NCBI GenBank assembly: GCA_019925795.1
Contig: CM034315.1
Span: forward strand, 310,001-374,000
DNA: 64,000 nucleotides
From: Dendrobium chrysotoxum
Taxonomy: Eukaryota > Streptophyta > Magnoliopsida > Asparagales > Orchidaceae
Direction of reading: 5' to 3'
Part shown: positions 10,721 through 22,725 of the stretch, piece after piece
How the letters are laid out: each line of letters opens with the position of its first letter
How positions within the stretch are numbered: the first letter of the stretch is position 1
Program-made: the position numbers and the translations under genes
The notes under the pieces: generated by a model
Seen by the model: the letters and a program-made list of their open reading frames with translations, nothing else
Told to the model about the DNA's origin: nothing
Databases searched by the model: none

Positions 10721-10979
10721 ATTCCTTGATTTTGCGCTACTAGGAACCCACAATTTATATTTACTAAATATAACACCAGAATCATTTACTTAAAGTTCAA
10801 GCTTCTCACTAGATTGAATTTGATCCACCAGCTTTGAATATTCTTCATCAGGCCTTTGGGGCTGAAAAATTCTTTCTCGTAGAATAAGTTATACAATCAT
10901 CTAAGCAAGTGTAACAGATTCCAAATCAATTGGCTTAACCACTTCCAATTATACCCTTTTCATATATCGAATCGGATAA

Positions 10980-11314
10980 GCATCAGATGTAAGCAAATGA
11001 CTTAATGTTCTAACAGACTTCCTACTTAGAGCATCTACTATCACATTGCCCATGCCATGCTTATACTAAATACTCAATTCATAGTATTTTATTAGCTCAA
11101 GCCACCTTCTCTATCTCAAATTTAATTCCTTCTGGGTGAAGGTATACTTCAGGCTAAGATGGATAGTAAAGATTTCACACTTGACCCAATATAGATAATA
11201 CCTCCATATCTTGAGAACAAAGATAATAGTTGGAAATTCTAAATCATGGGTCAGATAATTATTTTCATGTGGCTTTAACTATGTTGAACTATATATTATT
11301 ACCTTCCCTAGTTG
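10980..11314 (-). pseudogene. Ty3/gypsy RNase H fragment (downstream half)
   Basis: Minus-strand reading gives motifs in family order: NYLTHDLEF-like sequence, IFVLKIWRYYLYWVKCEIFT, a degraded HKSLKY, and GMGNVIVDALSRK. It breaks off at 11,314-11,319, exactly where the partner half resumes at 25,267. The join across the insertion restores the residues LMQLGKVI, so this is one gene split by a later insertion. Confidence 0.8.
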
Positions 11315-11320
11315 CATCAG

Positions 11321-12915
11321 TGATAAGTGTAAATAATATTATATTTTATGTGTTAATTTGTTAGTAAAAATACGTTATTTTAGTTATATTTTTGTAGAAA
11401 AATATAGGAAAGGGGCAAAATTTTAAAGTATGGTACAGTACCACGGCGTCAGACACAATATTGCTGCAGTGCCAATTGACACCACAGGAGCGCCCAAATA
11501 TGGACATGGCGGCACCCAATTTCTGTTTGATAGCACCACAGTGTTGGAGGAGTAAGAGCCGTAAGACCATCCAACTATCCCAGTGATGTAGCGTTGGAGG
11601 AGTTAGGGCCGCAAAGCTCAGTCTTTATCTACACATTGTCGCGACTCCAAATTCCAGTGCCGCTAAGTCAAGGGAGTGCCATGTGGACATCACAATGTTC
11701 AACTAATAGCAGCTCTACAGTACTATAGTTGTAACTATTTAGGCCACGATATGCTAGCAAAGCGATGCGTCGATTCATTAAATAGTGAGTCCATGTCAGC
11801 AAGCGTCGTAATGGAGGAAACTCTTCAGCACTATAGTGTTAGTTCATTTTATGGGCGCCATGACACACATGTCTCGAGCACCGTAGCGCATGTGTCTCGT
11901 GCATCGCTGCACCTGAATCCATTTTTTGTATTTTTCTATAAATATTCTATCTGCAATGTTAGTACATGAGTTTAGTCACTTATTTATTTTCAGTCTTTAT
12001 AGTTCTTCTCTAATTTTTTTCTTAGGAGTGATAACTAAAAGGAATTCAGAGAAGTATTAAGTACATTCCATTAGAGCGTTTGGCTTGTGTTTGTGGAAAA
12101 AATTCTATAAGTTATAGGAGTGTAGAGGAGATCATTGAACCCATCTGATGATATCTTTTCTCCTGTACTTTATTTTTTTTGTGTAATTAATAAAAATGAA
12201 TATGCTTTATTTGTTCTTTATGTTTTGCTAAATTCTCTAAATTTGGATTGATGGTATAAATGAAATATAGAGTATTAATGAGTTCTCTTCATCAATAATT
12301 TCATGATAATTTCAATATATCAGGTCTTCATTTAATGCACATAGCATCCATATGTGTAGTTAATATCAGGTGTAATGTGGAGCCTATGAATAAAAAAGTA
12401 GGCATAATTAGGTATGTTAGATTGGTATGCTATAAGCATAGACATAATGCTTGTCATATATCAAATTTATAGAGATAAATTTTTATGAGAGGGTTTTAAC
12501 AGTGCATGCTTTATTTACTCTTTTAAGATTTTTATAGGATGAAAGACTATGAGAGTTTAGAGTGGTATTGAGGTTAGAAGAATAATCTATCCTTTGTCTC
12601 TTCACGTTTGACTGAGCGATCGGTAATGTATATGCTCTGAATAACATCAATATAAAAGAGAATCATTAGAAAGTATATTGTATTTATATTCCATCAATCC
12701 AAAATAATTTATCACAATACTATTTTATTTAATCATTTTTTATTTTAAATTAAGTGATTGAATCTCCATCAAAATTTATTTTTATTGAGTAGGATAATTA
12801 TTATAATTAAAATAGACAATACTAGTATTTGCAAGTAAACATTCTGCCTTGTGGGATCGATACTCTACTTTATCACTATATTACTTGATTTGGCATATAT
12901 ACTTGTGCATATTAA
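11321..12915 (+). mobile_element. LTR-like block, Athila/Tat-type (putative)
   Basis: Begins TGATAAGTGTAAATAATATT and, near its right end, carries the CTTGTGGGATCGATACTC word and ends GGCATATATACTTGTGCA, a layout seen in LTRs of Athila/Tat retrotransposons. The interior 11,440-11,900 is much richer in G and C and has internal direct repeats, such as GTTGGAGGAGT at about 11,540 and 11,592 and CATGTCTCGAGCACCGTAGC-like words near 11,870. No clear primer-binding site follows. Orientation and lineage are provisional. Confidence 0.5.
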
Positions 12916-13021
12916 GTGAAGTTTTTATAATTTTTATATCAAAAAAATCTAAGCATTATTTAGGAATTGATAGAGCCTTAAATTATTTTCATAATTATTT
13001 AGGTTACTCCACTTCCCCTAT

Positions 13022-15645
13022 TGTTTGATTGAAAAGTTGAGTTTTGAATAAAGATTAATTATCTTTGGGAGAATTTAAGTTTTAGAATTTAAGTTTTAAA
13101 ATTTAACACATCATTACGAATGATATATCACCTCGAAAGATGAACATGTCATTCCCTAATAAATTCAAATTACAAAACTTTTGAATTTATCCTAATCATC
13201 ATAGTCAACTCAAGAAAGGATAACATATGATCCCAAAGAATCAAAATGGTGTAATGATTCGAATATGAGATCAATAGTTTCATAATTAAAATTATGATAA
13301 TAGAATGATATATTTCTTCTAAGAGAAAGAAGATATCGTTTATTATCAATTATTTAAAAATGACAATAATAATCGCCAAGTTTGATTTTTCCAAAGATAA
13401 TCAATTAAGGTTTTGAAAACTTAACTTTAAAAATTTAATCTGGGTTTCTAAATCTCCTATGAGTGCAAGATCTTGTAGTTAATTACATCATAGGAAAAAT
13501 TAGATTTTTCTAAGAATACTCTTAATTAAAATAGTGATACAAATTTTATTTAGAATTTTCAAAGATCGATCTCAAAGGAGGCGAGGATTGGAATTTCAAA
13601 CAGGAATGATCCAGGTTGAACACTTATTTCTAGAGGTCAAAGGAGGAATGATATGAGGTGTCTTGAGATTCTGAATCACTTCAGAAACACCCCAACTTAT
13701 CCTAAGTGTTAGGATTGAATTTATTTGAAAAAGATTTAAATTTGGCTGATCAATTTTATTAGAAAGTTGAGATTAGATTCTCAAAAGTTGAGGTCTTATA
13801 GCCTGAGCCTGCCTCAGAACCTAAGTCTAAATTGAGCACTAACAATCAGTAACTTGAACCTAGCTAATGTAATGCAGGATCTAAACTTACCCCGGCCTAG
13901 ATTGGGGAGCCAACTAAACCACCTAAACACTTTAAAATCATGAGTTCGATCTTTTATATAAAAGTAATAAGGATTTTATTTAAGATAAGTTTTTGAGAAT
14001 AGAGCCGACATCTAGAGCAATCCTTAATTTGGCCCCTTAACATATGTTAGGTAAATTGATGATTAAAATAAAAATACAATTAAGTTTTAAACCCATATTT
14101 AATTTATTTCTAATGCGATGCATGCTAGTTGACTCGATTAAATACTTAAATTAAAATAAAGTAGTTTTAAAAAAGGCTTAGAAAATAAATTTTTCCTAAA
14201 AAGAATGCACAGCATCCCCTTGACAGATCTGCGCCACACCCTCATAGGTCAGGTGGTCTGTCAGAACCCACAGGCGGGGAGGTACCTAACAAAAGGAAAG
14301 AGAATGCAACGAATATGCATATGAGAACTCCCAGCAATCCCGGGCTTACTTCTTAAGACATTAGAGTTGCTATGTTATCTTAAATTTTTTTAATTTAATT
14401 AAGGTAGAAAAATTTTTAATGATCCCTCATAAGCCTCCGATCAGGTTTCGGGCTAAATCAAACACGACATACAAGATCACGAAAAAACTAAGAAAAATAT
14501 GAAATCCTATACTGCAATCAACATCAAATAATCAACTGAAAAATTAAATCAATTAAATAAATAATAGAATATCCATAGGCAAGTACGTTTTAATATTACA
14601 ACCCATGGTTCACAGAAAAAGTAAAGTAGTAGGGTACCACTGATAATAATCCAGATTCTACTCCTAAGACTCAAGTGACTTTAAGAACTGGGATTCTTCT
14701 TGTTCTTCACTTCCTCATCCTTCTACAAGCTTCTTGAGTCTGTCGGGTCCGGATATCCAATTGAAAAGAAACTCCCCCTCGAAAGGGATGTTCTATTTTC
14801 TCTTTGAATACTTGAAAGTTATCATAACTTGGTCTTCCAAATAGAGGAAAACTCTCCCCTTAGGGATGTCTTCTCCTCTTTGGAATCCAAGTTTGATATA
14901 AATATGCCATCTCAAATTTATCACTTTAAATGACTTGATTACAACTCAAACTCAAATTAAATACATTGAATACTTAAAAAATCAAAAGACTAAGGAACAC
15001 CTGCAAGGTTATCCTATGCAATCAATATTAAAATCAAATCTCAAGTAGTTAAATATTTATATCAAAATTTAGAATGCTCAAATCACAGCCACACTTGGCC
15101 ATGCTCTTTTGATTTAAAGGGGGACTCAACATTTTTGAAGCACCTATAGAAAATATCATTAATTTAAAGCTTAATTTATGTCCCCTTTATTTTAATTATC
15201 CTGTATGAGCATGATCACCTATATAAGATTATATTAACATCCAGATCATCCCTAATCTAAGTTAATCTAATGCCCATCAAATTAATATAAAGATAGCATA
15301 AATAATCAATCAATCTAAACTAGCAACCAGCATGTTGTGAAAGCCATAAAAATTATAGCATATAATAAAAAAGTAAACACCAGTCTAGCATAATACTAGA
15401 GTTTGTTGTCCTAGTAAACCATCTAAAGTATGTGAGATAGGCTGTATGGTTTAGATATGTCCTATGTATGGCACTTAATTAAAGTTGTTTGAAGTTCTGA
15501 TTGGTTGGAAGCCTTAAGGAAAATTTTAATTAAAATTTAATTATTAATGATTTAAGATTGATTTTAAAGTGTGTTTCAAAAGTTTATTGATTACAACATT
15601 TATTGCTCACCAAAATTGTGAAGTTTATTTCATCTTCCTTAGGGC
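13022..15645 (-). mobile_element. Family-F LTR block, copy 1
   Basis: Starts with TGTTTGATTGAAAA, exactly as copy 2 does at 59,470, and remains alignable with it for over 2.5 kb. Shared landmarks are CTTACCCCGGCCTAGATTGG (13,885; 60,349), the CATCCCCTTGACAG block, AACTCCCCCTCGAAAGG, and CACACTTGGCCATGCTCTTT. Its reverse complement matches the 54,455-56,080 LTR, which is followed by a primer-binding-like site, so this copy is assigned to the minus strand. That places the TGTTTGATTG end at the LTR terminus, reading ...CAATCAAACA. Hairpins lie at 13,119-13,154 and 13,308-13,337. Confidence 0.6.
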
Positions 15646-18384
15646 TAAGTTAATAGCCTTATATGCCTGAGTTACCAAGTGGTAACTGGTATGATTCAGT
15701 GATTTAATTTGATTAAGATTTGATGTTTAATAAATTTTAATTAAAATTGATTGATTGCTAGTTTTAAAGTTAGATTAAGGTTTTCTAAATTTTTAAATCA
15801 ATTATTAAATTTTCTTGAATTATTTGAATTATCTAAAGTATTTAATTAAATGGGTCAAAATTTGACTTTTAAATTAAGATTGATTTCTAAAAAGTTAGTA
15901 TTTTTATAAAATATTAGACCTTAAGATGAGTAATTAGACACTAATTTTGTTAGATTTGATTTTTCTATATTTAATTATGAAGGTTTGAAATTTTGGCATG
16001 ATTTTGACTTAAGTTTAACCAAACATTTGACTTTTTTAACTTTGACTAATTTTTAAAGGTTTGATAATTTTAATAAATATTAAATATTAATTGGAGTTGA
16101 ATGCCTTTGAGTTTACTCAATTTGAATTTTTTTAGAATTAATTATGATTTTTCAAAGTTTGATTATTTATTTGAATTATTAAAATTATTTTAATTAAGGG
16201 GTTTTAATGATTTTGCTTCAAATGAACTCCAAACTCCTTGAAATTAACTCCAAAGGTCAGGAATAATCTAAGGAGAGATTCCCAAGTGTTTAGAAATTCT
16301 TTTAGAAAATTTTAATTATTTTTAATTAATTAAATTAATTAAATATTAATTTTCACTTAAAGTTAAATTAAGCTTAAATCTGATGTCAAATCAAAGGGGT
16401 TAAATTTTCTTGAGTTAAAGTTTAAATTTTGGTCAATTTGAGGTATTATTTATATTTTTTGAATTTAATCTTGATTTATTAGAATTTTCAGAAGTCCTAA
16501 AGGTTAATTAATGGTTTAATATTAAATTAATTAATTAATAGGCTTAATTACTTTTAAAATCAATGAGAAAATTCCTATAGGCTGAGAATGTAACTAAGTT
16601 TAAATGGTTTGAATTTTATATCAATAAGAAGTGTATCCTAATTTTTAAAATTTTTTCTAAGTTCTCTAAATATAAGTCCTAAATTATTATCCTTAATGAT
16701 GTCACTAGGTTTGATAGGTTTGAAATAAATGTTTCTAACCCTTGACATACATATATATAAACATGCATAATCACATTCAAGTCCTTAAATCTAGGAGAGC
16801 TTAGGCAAAGTGATGTGTGCATCCTAAGCATGCAAGAATTAAATATTAATTAACAAGACTATTGATTAGTGAATAATTGAAATACAATTATTCATGAACC
16901 CTTCCCCATAAATTCAATTCACATGCTCAAGCTATGTTCAAAATTTCAAAGAATCACTCAAAACTCTCAAAATTTAATACATATAATTTTAAAATTAATT
17001 TTTGTATTAGGAAATAGCTTAATTTTAGGAATTTCTAGAAAAAATTAAGATAATTCAAAATAATTTTAAAATAATTTTTGAAAATATCTTAATAATTTGA
17101 AATATTTTTAAATATAAGTTTTTGATTTTTTAAAATAAATTAAGTCAAAATTTAATTAAATATTAATTAAATATTCAAGGAGTTAAATAATGGAATTTAT
17201 TTAAAAGGTATTAAAAGAAATATCTTAAATTTAAATTTAATTTTAAATAAAATATCTCAAAATAATCTATGATTAATTTAAAATAGTTTAAGTTAATAGC
17301 CTCGTAGGTCTGAGTTATCTAGAAGTAACCGGCATATTTAAGTGATTTGATTTGATTAAGGTTTAAAATTTGATAAATTTTAATTAAGGTTAATTGCTTG
17401 CTAGTTTTAAAGTTAGATTAAGGTTTTTTGGATTTTTAAATTAATTATTGAATTTTTCTGAATTATTTGAATTATCTAAAGTATTTAATTAAAGGTGAAA
17501 ATTTGACTTTTAGATTAAGATTAATATTTGAGAAGTTAGTATTTTTATAAAATATTAGATCTTAAGATGATTAATTAGACACTAAGTTTACTAGATTTAG
17601 ATTTTTCTAGATTTATTTATGAAAGTTTGAAGTTTTGACTTGATTTTAACTTAAGTATAACCAAACAGTTGACTTATTAACTTTGATTGATTTTTGAATG
17701 TTAGATATTTTTAATAAATTTTAGATATTAATTGGAGTTGAATGCCTTTAACTTTACTTAATTTAAAATTTTTTAGAATTAGTTACGTTTTTTCAAAATT
17801 TGACTATTTATTTGAATTATTAAAATTATTTTAATTAAGGGGTTTTAACGATTTTGCTTCAAATGAACTTCAAACTCTTTGAAATCAACTCCAAAGGTCA
17901 GGAATGACCTAAGAAGAGATTCCCAAGCATTTAAGAATTTTATAGAATTTTTTAATTATTTTTAATTAATTAAATTAATTAAATATTAATTTTCACTTAA
18001 AGTTAAATTAAGCTTAAATCTGATATCAAATCAAAGGGGTTTAATTTTCTTGAGTTAAAGTTTAAATTTTGGTTAGTTTGAGGTATTATTTATATTTTTT
18101 AAATTTAATTTTGATTTATTAGAATTTTTGAAGTCTTATGGGTTAATTAATGATTTAATATTAAATTAATTAATTAATAGACTTAATTACTTTTAAAATT
18201 AGTGAGAAAATTCTTATAGGCTGAGAATATAACTAAGTTTAAATAGTTTGAATTTTATATCAATAGAAAGTGTATCCTAATTTTTAAATTTTTTTTTTAA
18301 GTTTTCTAAACATAAGTCTTTAATTATTGTCCTTAATAATGTCACTAGATTTGATAGGTTTAAAATAAATGTTTCTAACCCTTG

Positions 18385-18428
<44 letters not shown>

Positions 18429-21400
18429 ATACACAATCACATTCAGTCCTTAAATCTAGGAGAGCCTAGGCTAAGTGGTGTGTGCATCCTAAGCATTCAA
18501 TAATTAAATACTAATTAACATGACTAATGATTAGTGAATAATTGGAATACAATTATTCATGAACCCTTCCCTATAAATTCTATTCACATACTCGCTATAT
18601 TCAAAATTTCAAAGAATCACTTAAAGCTCTCAAAATTTAATATATATAATTTTAAAATTAATTTTTATATTAGGAAATAGCTTAATTTTAAGAATTTCTA
18701 GAAAAATTAAGATAATTCAAAATAATTTTAAAATAATTTTTGAAAATATCTTAATAATTTGAAATATTTTTAAATATAAGTTTCTGATTTTTAAAAATAA
18801 TTTAAGTTAAAATTTAATTTAATATTAATAAAATATTTAAGTATTTAAATAATGGGATTTATTTAAAAGGTATTAAAAGAATATCTTAAATTTAAATTTT
18901 ATTTTAAAATAAAATATCTTAAAATAATCTCTGATTGATTTAAAATATTTTAAGTTAATAGCCTTATAGGCCCGGGTTACCCAGTAGTAATCGGTATGAT
19001 TAAGTGATTTAATTTGATTATGATTTAAAGTTTGATAAATTTTAATTAAGGTTGATTGATTTCTAGTTTTAAAGTTAGATAAAGGTTTTCTGGATTTTTA
19101 AATTAATTATTGAATTTTCTTGAATTATTTGAATTATCTAGTATTTAATTAAAGGGGTTAATATTTGACTTTTAGATTAAGATTAATTTCTAGAAAGTAG
19201 TATTTTTATAAAATATTAGACCTTAAGATGAGTAATTAAACACAAAGATTACTAGATTCAAATTTTCTACATTTAGTTATGAATGTTTGAAGTTTTGACT
19301 TGATTTTAACTTAAGTTTGACCAAACAGTTAATTTTTTGACTTTGATTGATTTTTGATGGTTTGATATTTTTAATAAATATTAGAAATTAATTGGAGTTG
19401 AATGCCTTTGAGTTTACTCAATTTAAAATTTTTGAAATTAGTTATGATTTTTTAAAGTTTGACTATTTTTTTTAATTATTAAAATTATTTTAATTAAGGA
19501 GTTTTAATGATTTTGCTTCAAATGAACTCCAAACTCCTTGAAATCAACTCCAAAGGTCTAGAATAACCTAAGGAGAGATTCCCAAGTGTTTAGTAATTTT
19601 TTAGAATTTTTTAAATTATTTTTAATTAACTAAATTAATTAAATATTAATTTTTACTTAAAGTTAAATTATGCTTAAATCTGATGTCAAATCAAAGGGTT
19701 TAATTTTCTTGAGTTAAAGTTTAAATTCTAGTTAGTTTGAGGTATTATTTCTATTTTTTTAATTTAATTTTGATTTATTAGAATTTTTTAAAGTCTTAAG
19801 GGTTAATTAATATTAAATTAATTAATTAATAGGCTTAATTACTTTTAAAATTAGTGAGAAAATTCGTATAGGTTGAGAATATAACTAAATTTAAATGGTT
19901 TGAACTTTATATCAATAGGAAGTGTATCCTAATTTTTAAAATTTTTTTAAAGTTCTCTAAACATAAGCCCTTAATTATTATCTGTAATGATGTCACTACG
20001 TTTGATAGGTTTAAAATAAATGTTTCTAACTCTTGACATACATATATATAAACATGCACAATCACATTCAAGTTTTTAAATTTAGGAGAAGGCTAAGTGG
20101 TGTGTGTATCCTAAGCATGCAAGGATTAAACATTAATTAACATGACTAATGATTAGTGAGTAATTGGAACATAATTATTTACAAATTCTTCCCCATAAAT
20201 TCTATTCACATACTCAAGTTATGTTCAAAATTTAAATAAATCACTCAAAGCTCTCAAAATTTAATACATATAATTTTAAAATTAATTTTTGTATTAGGAA
20301 ATAGCTTAATTTTAGGAATTTTTTAAAAAATTAAGATAATTCAAAATAATTTTAAAATAATTTTTAAAAATATCTTAATAATTTAAAATATTTGAAATAT
20401 AAGTTTTTAATTTTTGAAAAAACAATTAAGTCAAAATTTAATTAAATATTCAAGGATTTAAATATTGGAATTTATTTAAAAGGTATTAAAAGAAATATCT
20501 TAAATTTAATTTTAATTTTAAAATAAAATATCTTAAAATAATCTCTAGTTAATTTAAAATATTTTAAGTTAATAGTCTCATAGGTCTGGGTTACCTAGTG
20601 GTAACCGGTATGATTAAGTGATTTGATATAATTAAGGTTTGAAGTTTGATAAATTTTAATTAAGGTTGATTGATTGCTGGCTTTAAAGTTAGATTAAGAT
20701 TTTTTGGTTTTTAAATCAATTATTAAATTTTCTTGAATTATTTGAATTATCTAAAGTATTTAATTAAAGGGTCAAAATTTAATTTTTAGATTAAGATTAA
20801 TTTATATAAAGTTAGTAATTTTATAAAATATTATACCTTAAGATGAGTAATTAGATACTAAGTTTGCTAGATATAGATTTTTCTATATTTAGTTATGAAG
20901 GTTTGAAGTTTTAACTTAAGTTAGACCAAATAGTTGACTTTTCGACTTTGACTGATTTTTAAAAGTTTGATATTTTAAATAAATATTAGATATTAATTGG
21001 AGTTGAATGCCTTTGAGTTTACTCAATTTGAAATTTTTTAGAATTAGTTATGATTTTTCAAACTTTGACTATTTATTTGAATTATCAAAATTATTTTAAT
21101 TAAGTAGTTTTAATAATTTTGCTTCAAATGAACTCCAAACTCCTTAAAATCAACTCCAAAGGTCAAGAATGACCTAAGAAGAGATTCTCAAGTGTTTAGA
21201 AATTTTTTAGATTTTTTAATTATTTCTAATTAATTAAATATTGATTTTCACTTAAAGTTAAATAAGCTCAAATCTGATGTCAAATCAAAGGGGTTTAATT
21301 TTCTTGAGTTAAGGTTTGAATTCTAATTAGTTTGAGGTATTATTTGTATTTTTTGAATTTAATTCTGATTTATTAAAATTTTTGGAAGTCTTAAGGGTTA

Positions 21401-22190
21401 ATTAATGGTTTAATATTAAATTCATTAATTAATAGACTTAATTACTTTTAAAATTAGAGAGAAAATTCCTATAGGCTGAGAATGTAACTAAGTTTAAGTG
21501 GTTTGAATTTTATATCAATAGGAAGTGTATCCTAATTTTTAAACTTTTTTCTATGTTCTCTAAACATAAGTCCTTAATTATTATCCTTAATAATGTCGCT
21601 ATGTTTGATAGATTTGAAATAAATATTTCTAACCCTTGACATACATATATATATATAAACATGCACAATCACATTCAAGTCCTTAAATCTAGCATAGCCT
21701 AGGCTAAGTGGTGTGTGCATCCTAAGCATGTAAGGATTAAACACTAATTAACATGACTAATGATTAGTGAATAATTAGAACACAGTTATTCACGAATCCT
21801 TCCCCATAAATTCTATTCACATACTCAAGCTATGTTTAAAATTTCAAAGAATCACTCAAAGCTTTCAAAATTTAATACATATAATTTTAAAATTAATTTT
21901 TTGTATTAGGAAATAGCTTAATTTTAGAAATTTCTAGAAAAAAATCAAGATAATTTAAAATAATTTTAAAATAATTTTGAAAATATCTTAATAATTTGAA
22001 ATATTTTTAAATAAAAGTTTCTTATTTTTTAAAATAATTTAAGTCAAAATTTAATTAAATATTAACTAAATATTCAAGTATTTAAATAATGGGATTTATT
22101 TAAAAGGTATTAAAAGAAATATCTTAAATTTAATTTTAATTTTAAAATAAAATACCTTAAAATAATCTCTGATTGATTTAAAATATTTTA
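15646..22190. repeat. Four tandem copies of a ~1.64-kb AT-rich unit
   Basis: Marker GGAGTTGAATGCC recurs at 16,093, 17,734, 19,394 and 20,999, giving spacings of 1641, 1660 and 1605 bp. A TTGACATACAT marker with a following TA run recurs with the same period. Each unit opens with GTTAATAGCCT or a variant and ends in a run of AATATTTTAA words. The units differ by point changes and short indels and contain no credible reading frame. A fifth, more distant unit lies at 62,122-63,720 beside family-F copy 2, so one unit probably belongs to the element and was amplified here. Confidence 0.9.
18395..18424. repeat. TA microsatellite
   Basis: Pure TA run inside the second tandem unit. The same site holds a much shorter run in the other units, so it expanded locally. 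Confidence 0.9.
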
Positions 22191-22725
22191 AAGTAAATTC
22201 TTGAATTTTGAAAATATTTAATTAAATATTAATTATATATTTAAATGTTTAAATAATCAAAATTATTTAAAATATATTAAATATTTTAAGTTAATATTAA
22301 TTTTAAAATATTAAAGACATATATATACATTTTTTAATTAATTAAGATATTTAAAATAAACTTTAATTTTTTTAAATTATTTAAGTTAATATTAATTAAA
22401 TATTAACTAAATATTAAAATGTTAATATTATTTAAAATATTTAAAGAAAAATACTTTAAATTTAATAAAATATCTTGATTATTTTAATTAAATTTTATTT
22501 TTAAATACTAAATATCTTATATTTTAAATAATTTTAAATATATATATATATATATATATAATATTTTAAATTAAATTAAATTTTAAATTAAAGAGAGTTA
22601 AATTCTTAAAATTTTGATATAATATACTTAATTTTTTAATTAATATTTAATTTTTTATTATTTATTTTAAGAAATCTAATTTAAAAATAATTTAAAAACT
22701 AAATTTTAATTAAAATATATGTTTT
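22191..22725. other. Extremely AT-rich tract
   Basis: Almost only A and T, built of AAATATTTTAA, TTAATTAA and ATATAT words, with a TA run around 22,540-22,560. It follows the last tandem unit and may be a decayed part of that unit. No gene seen. Confidence 0.6.
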
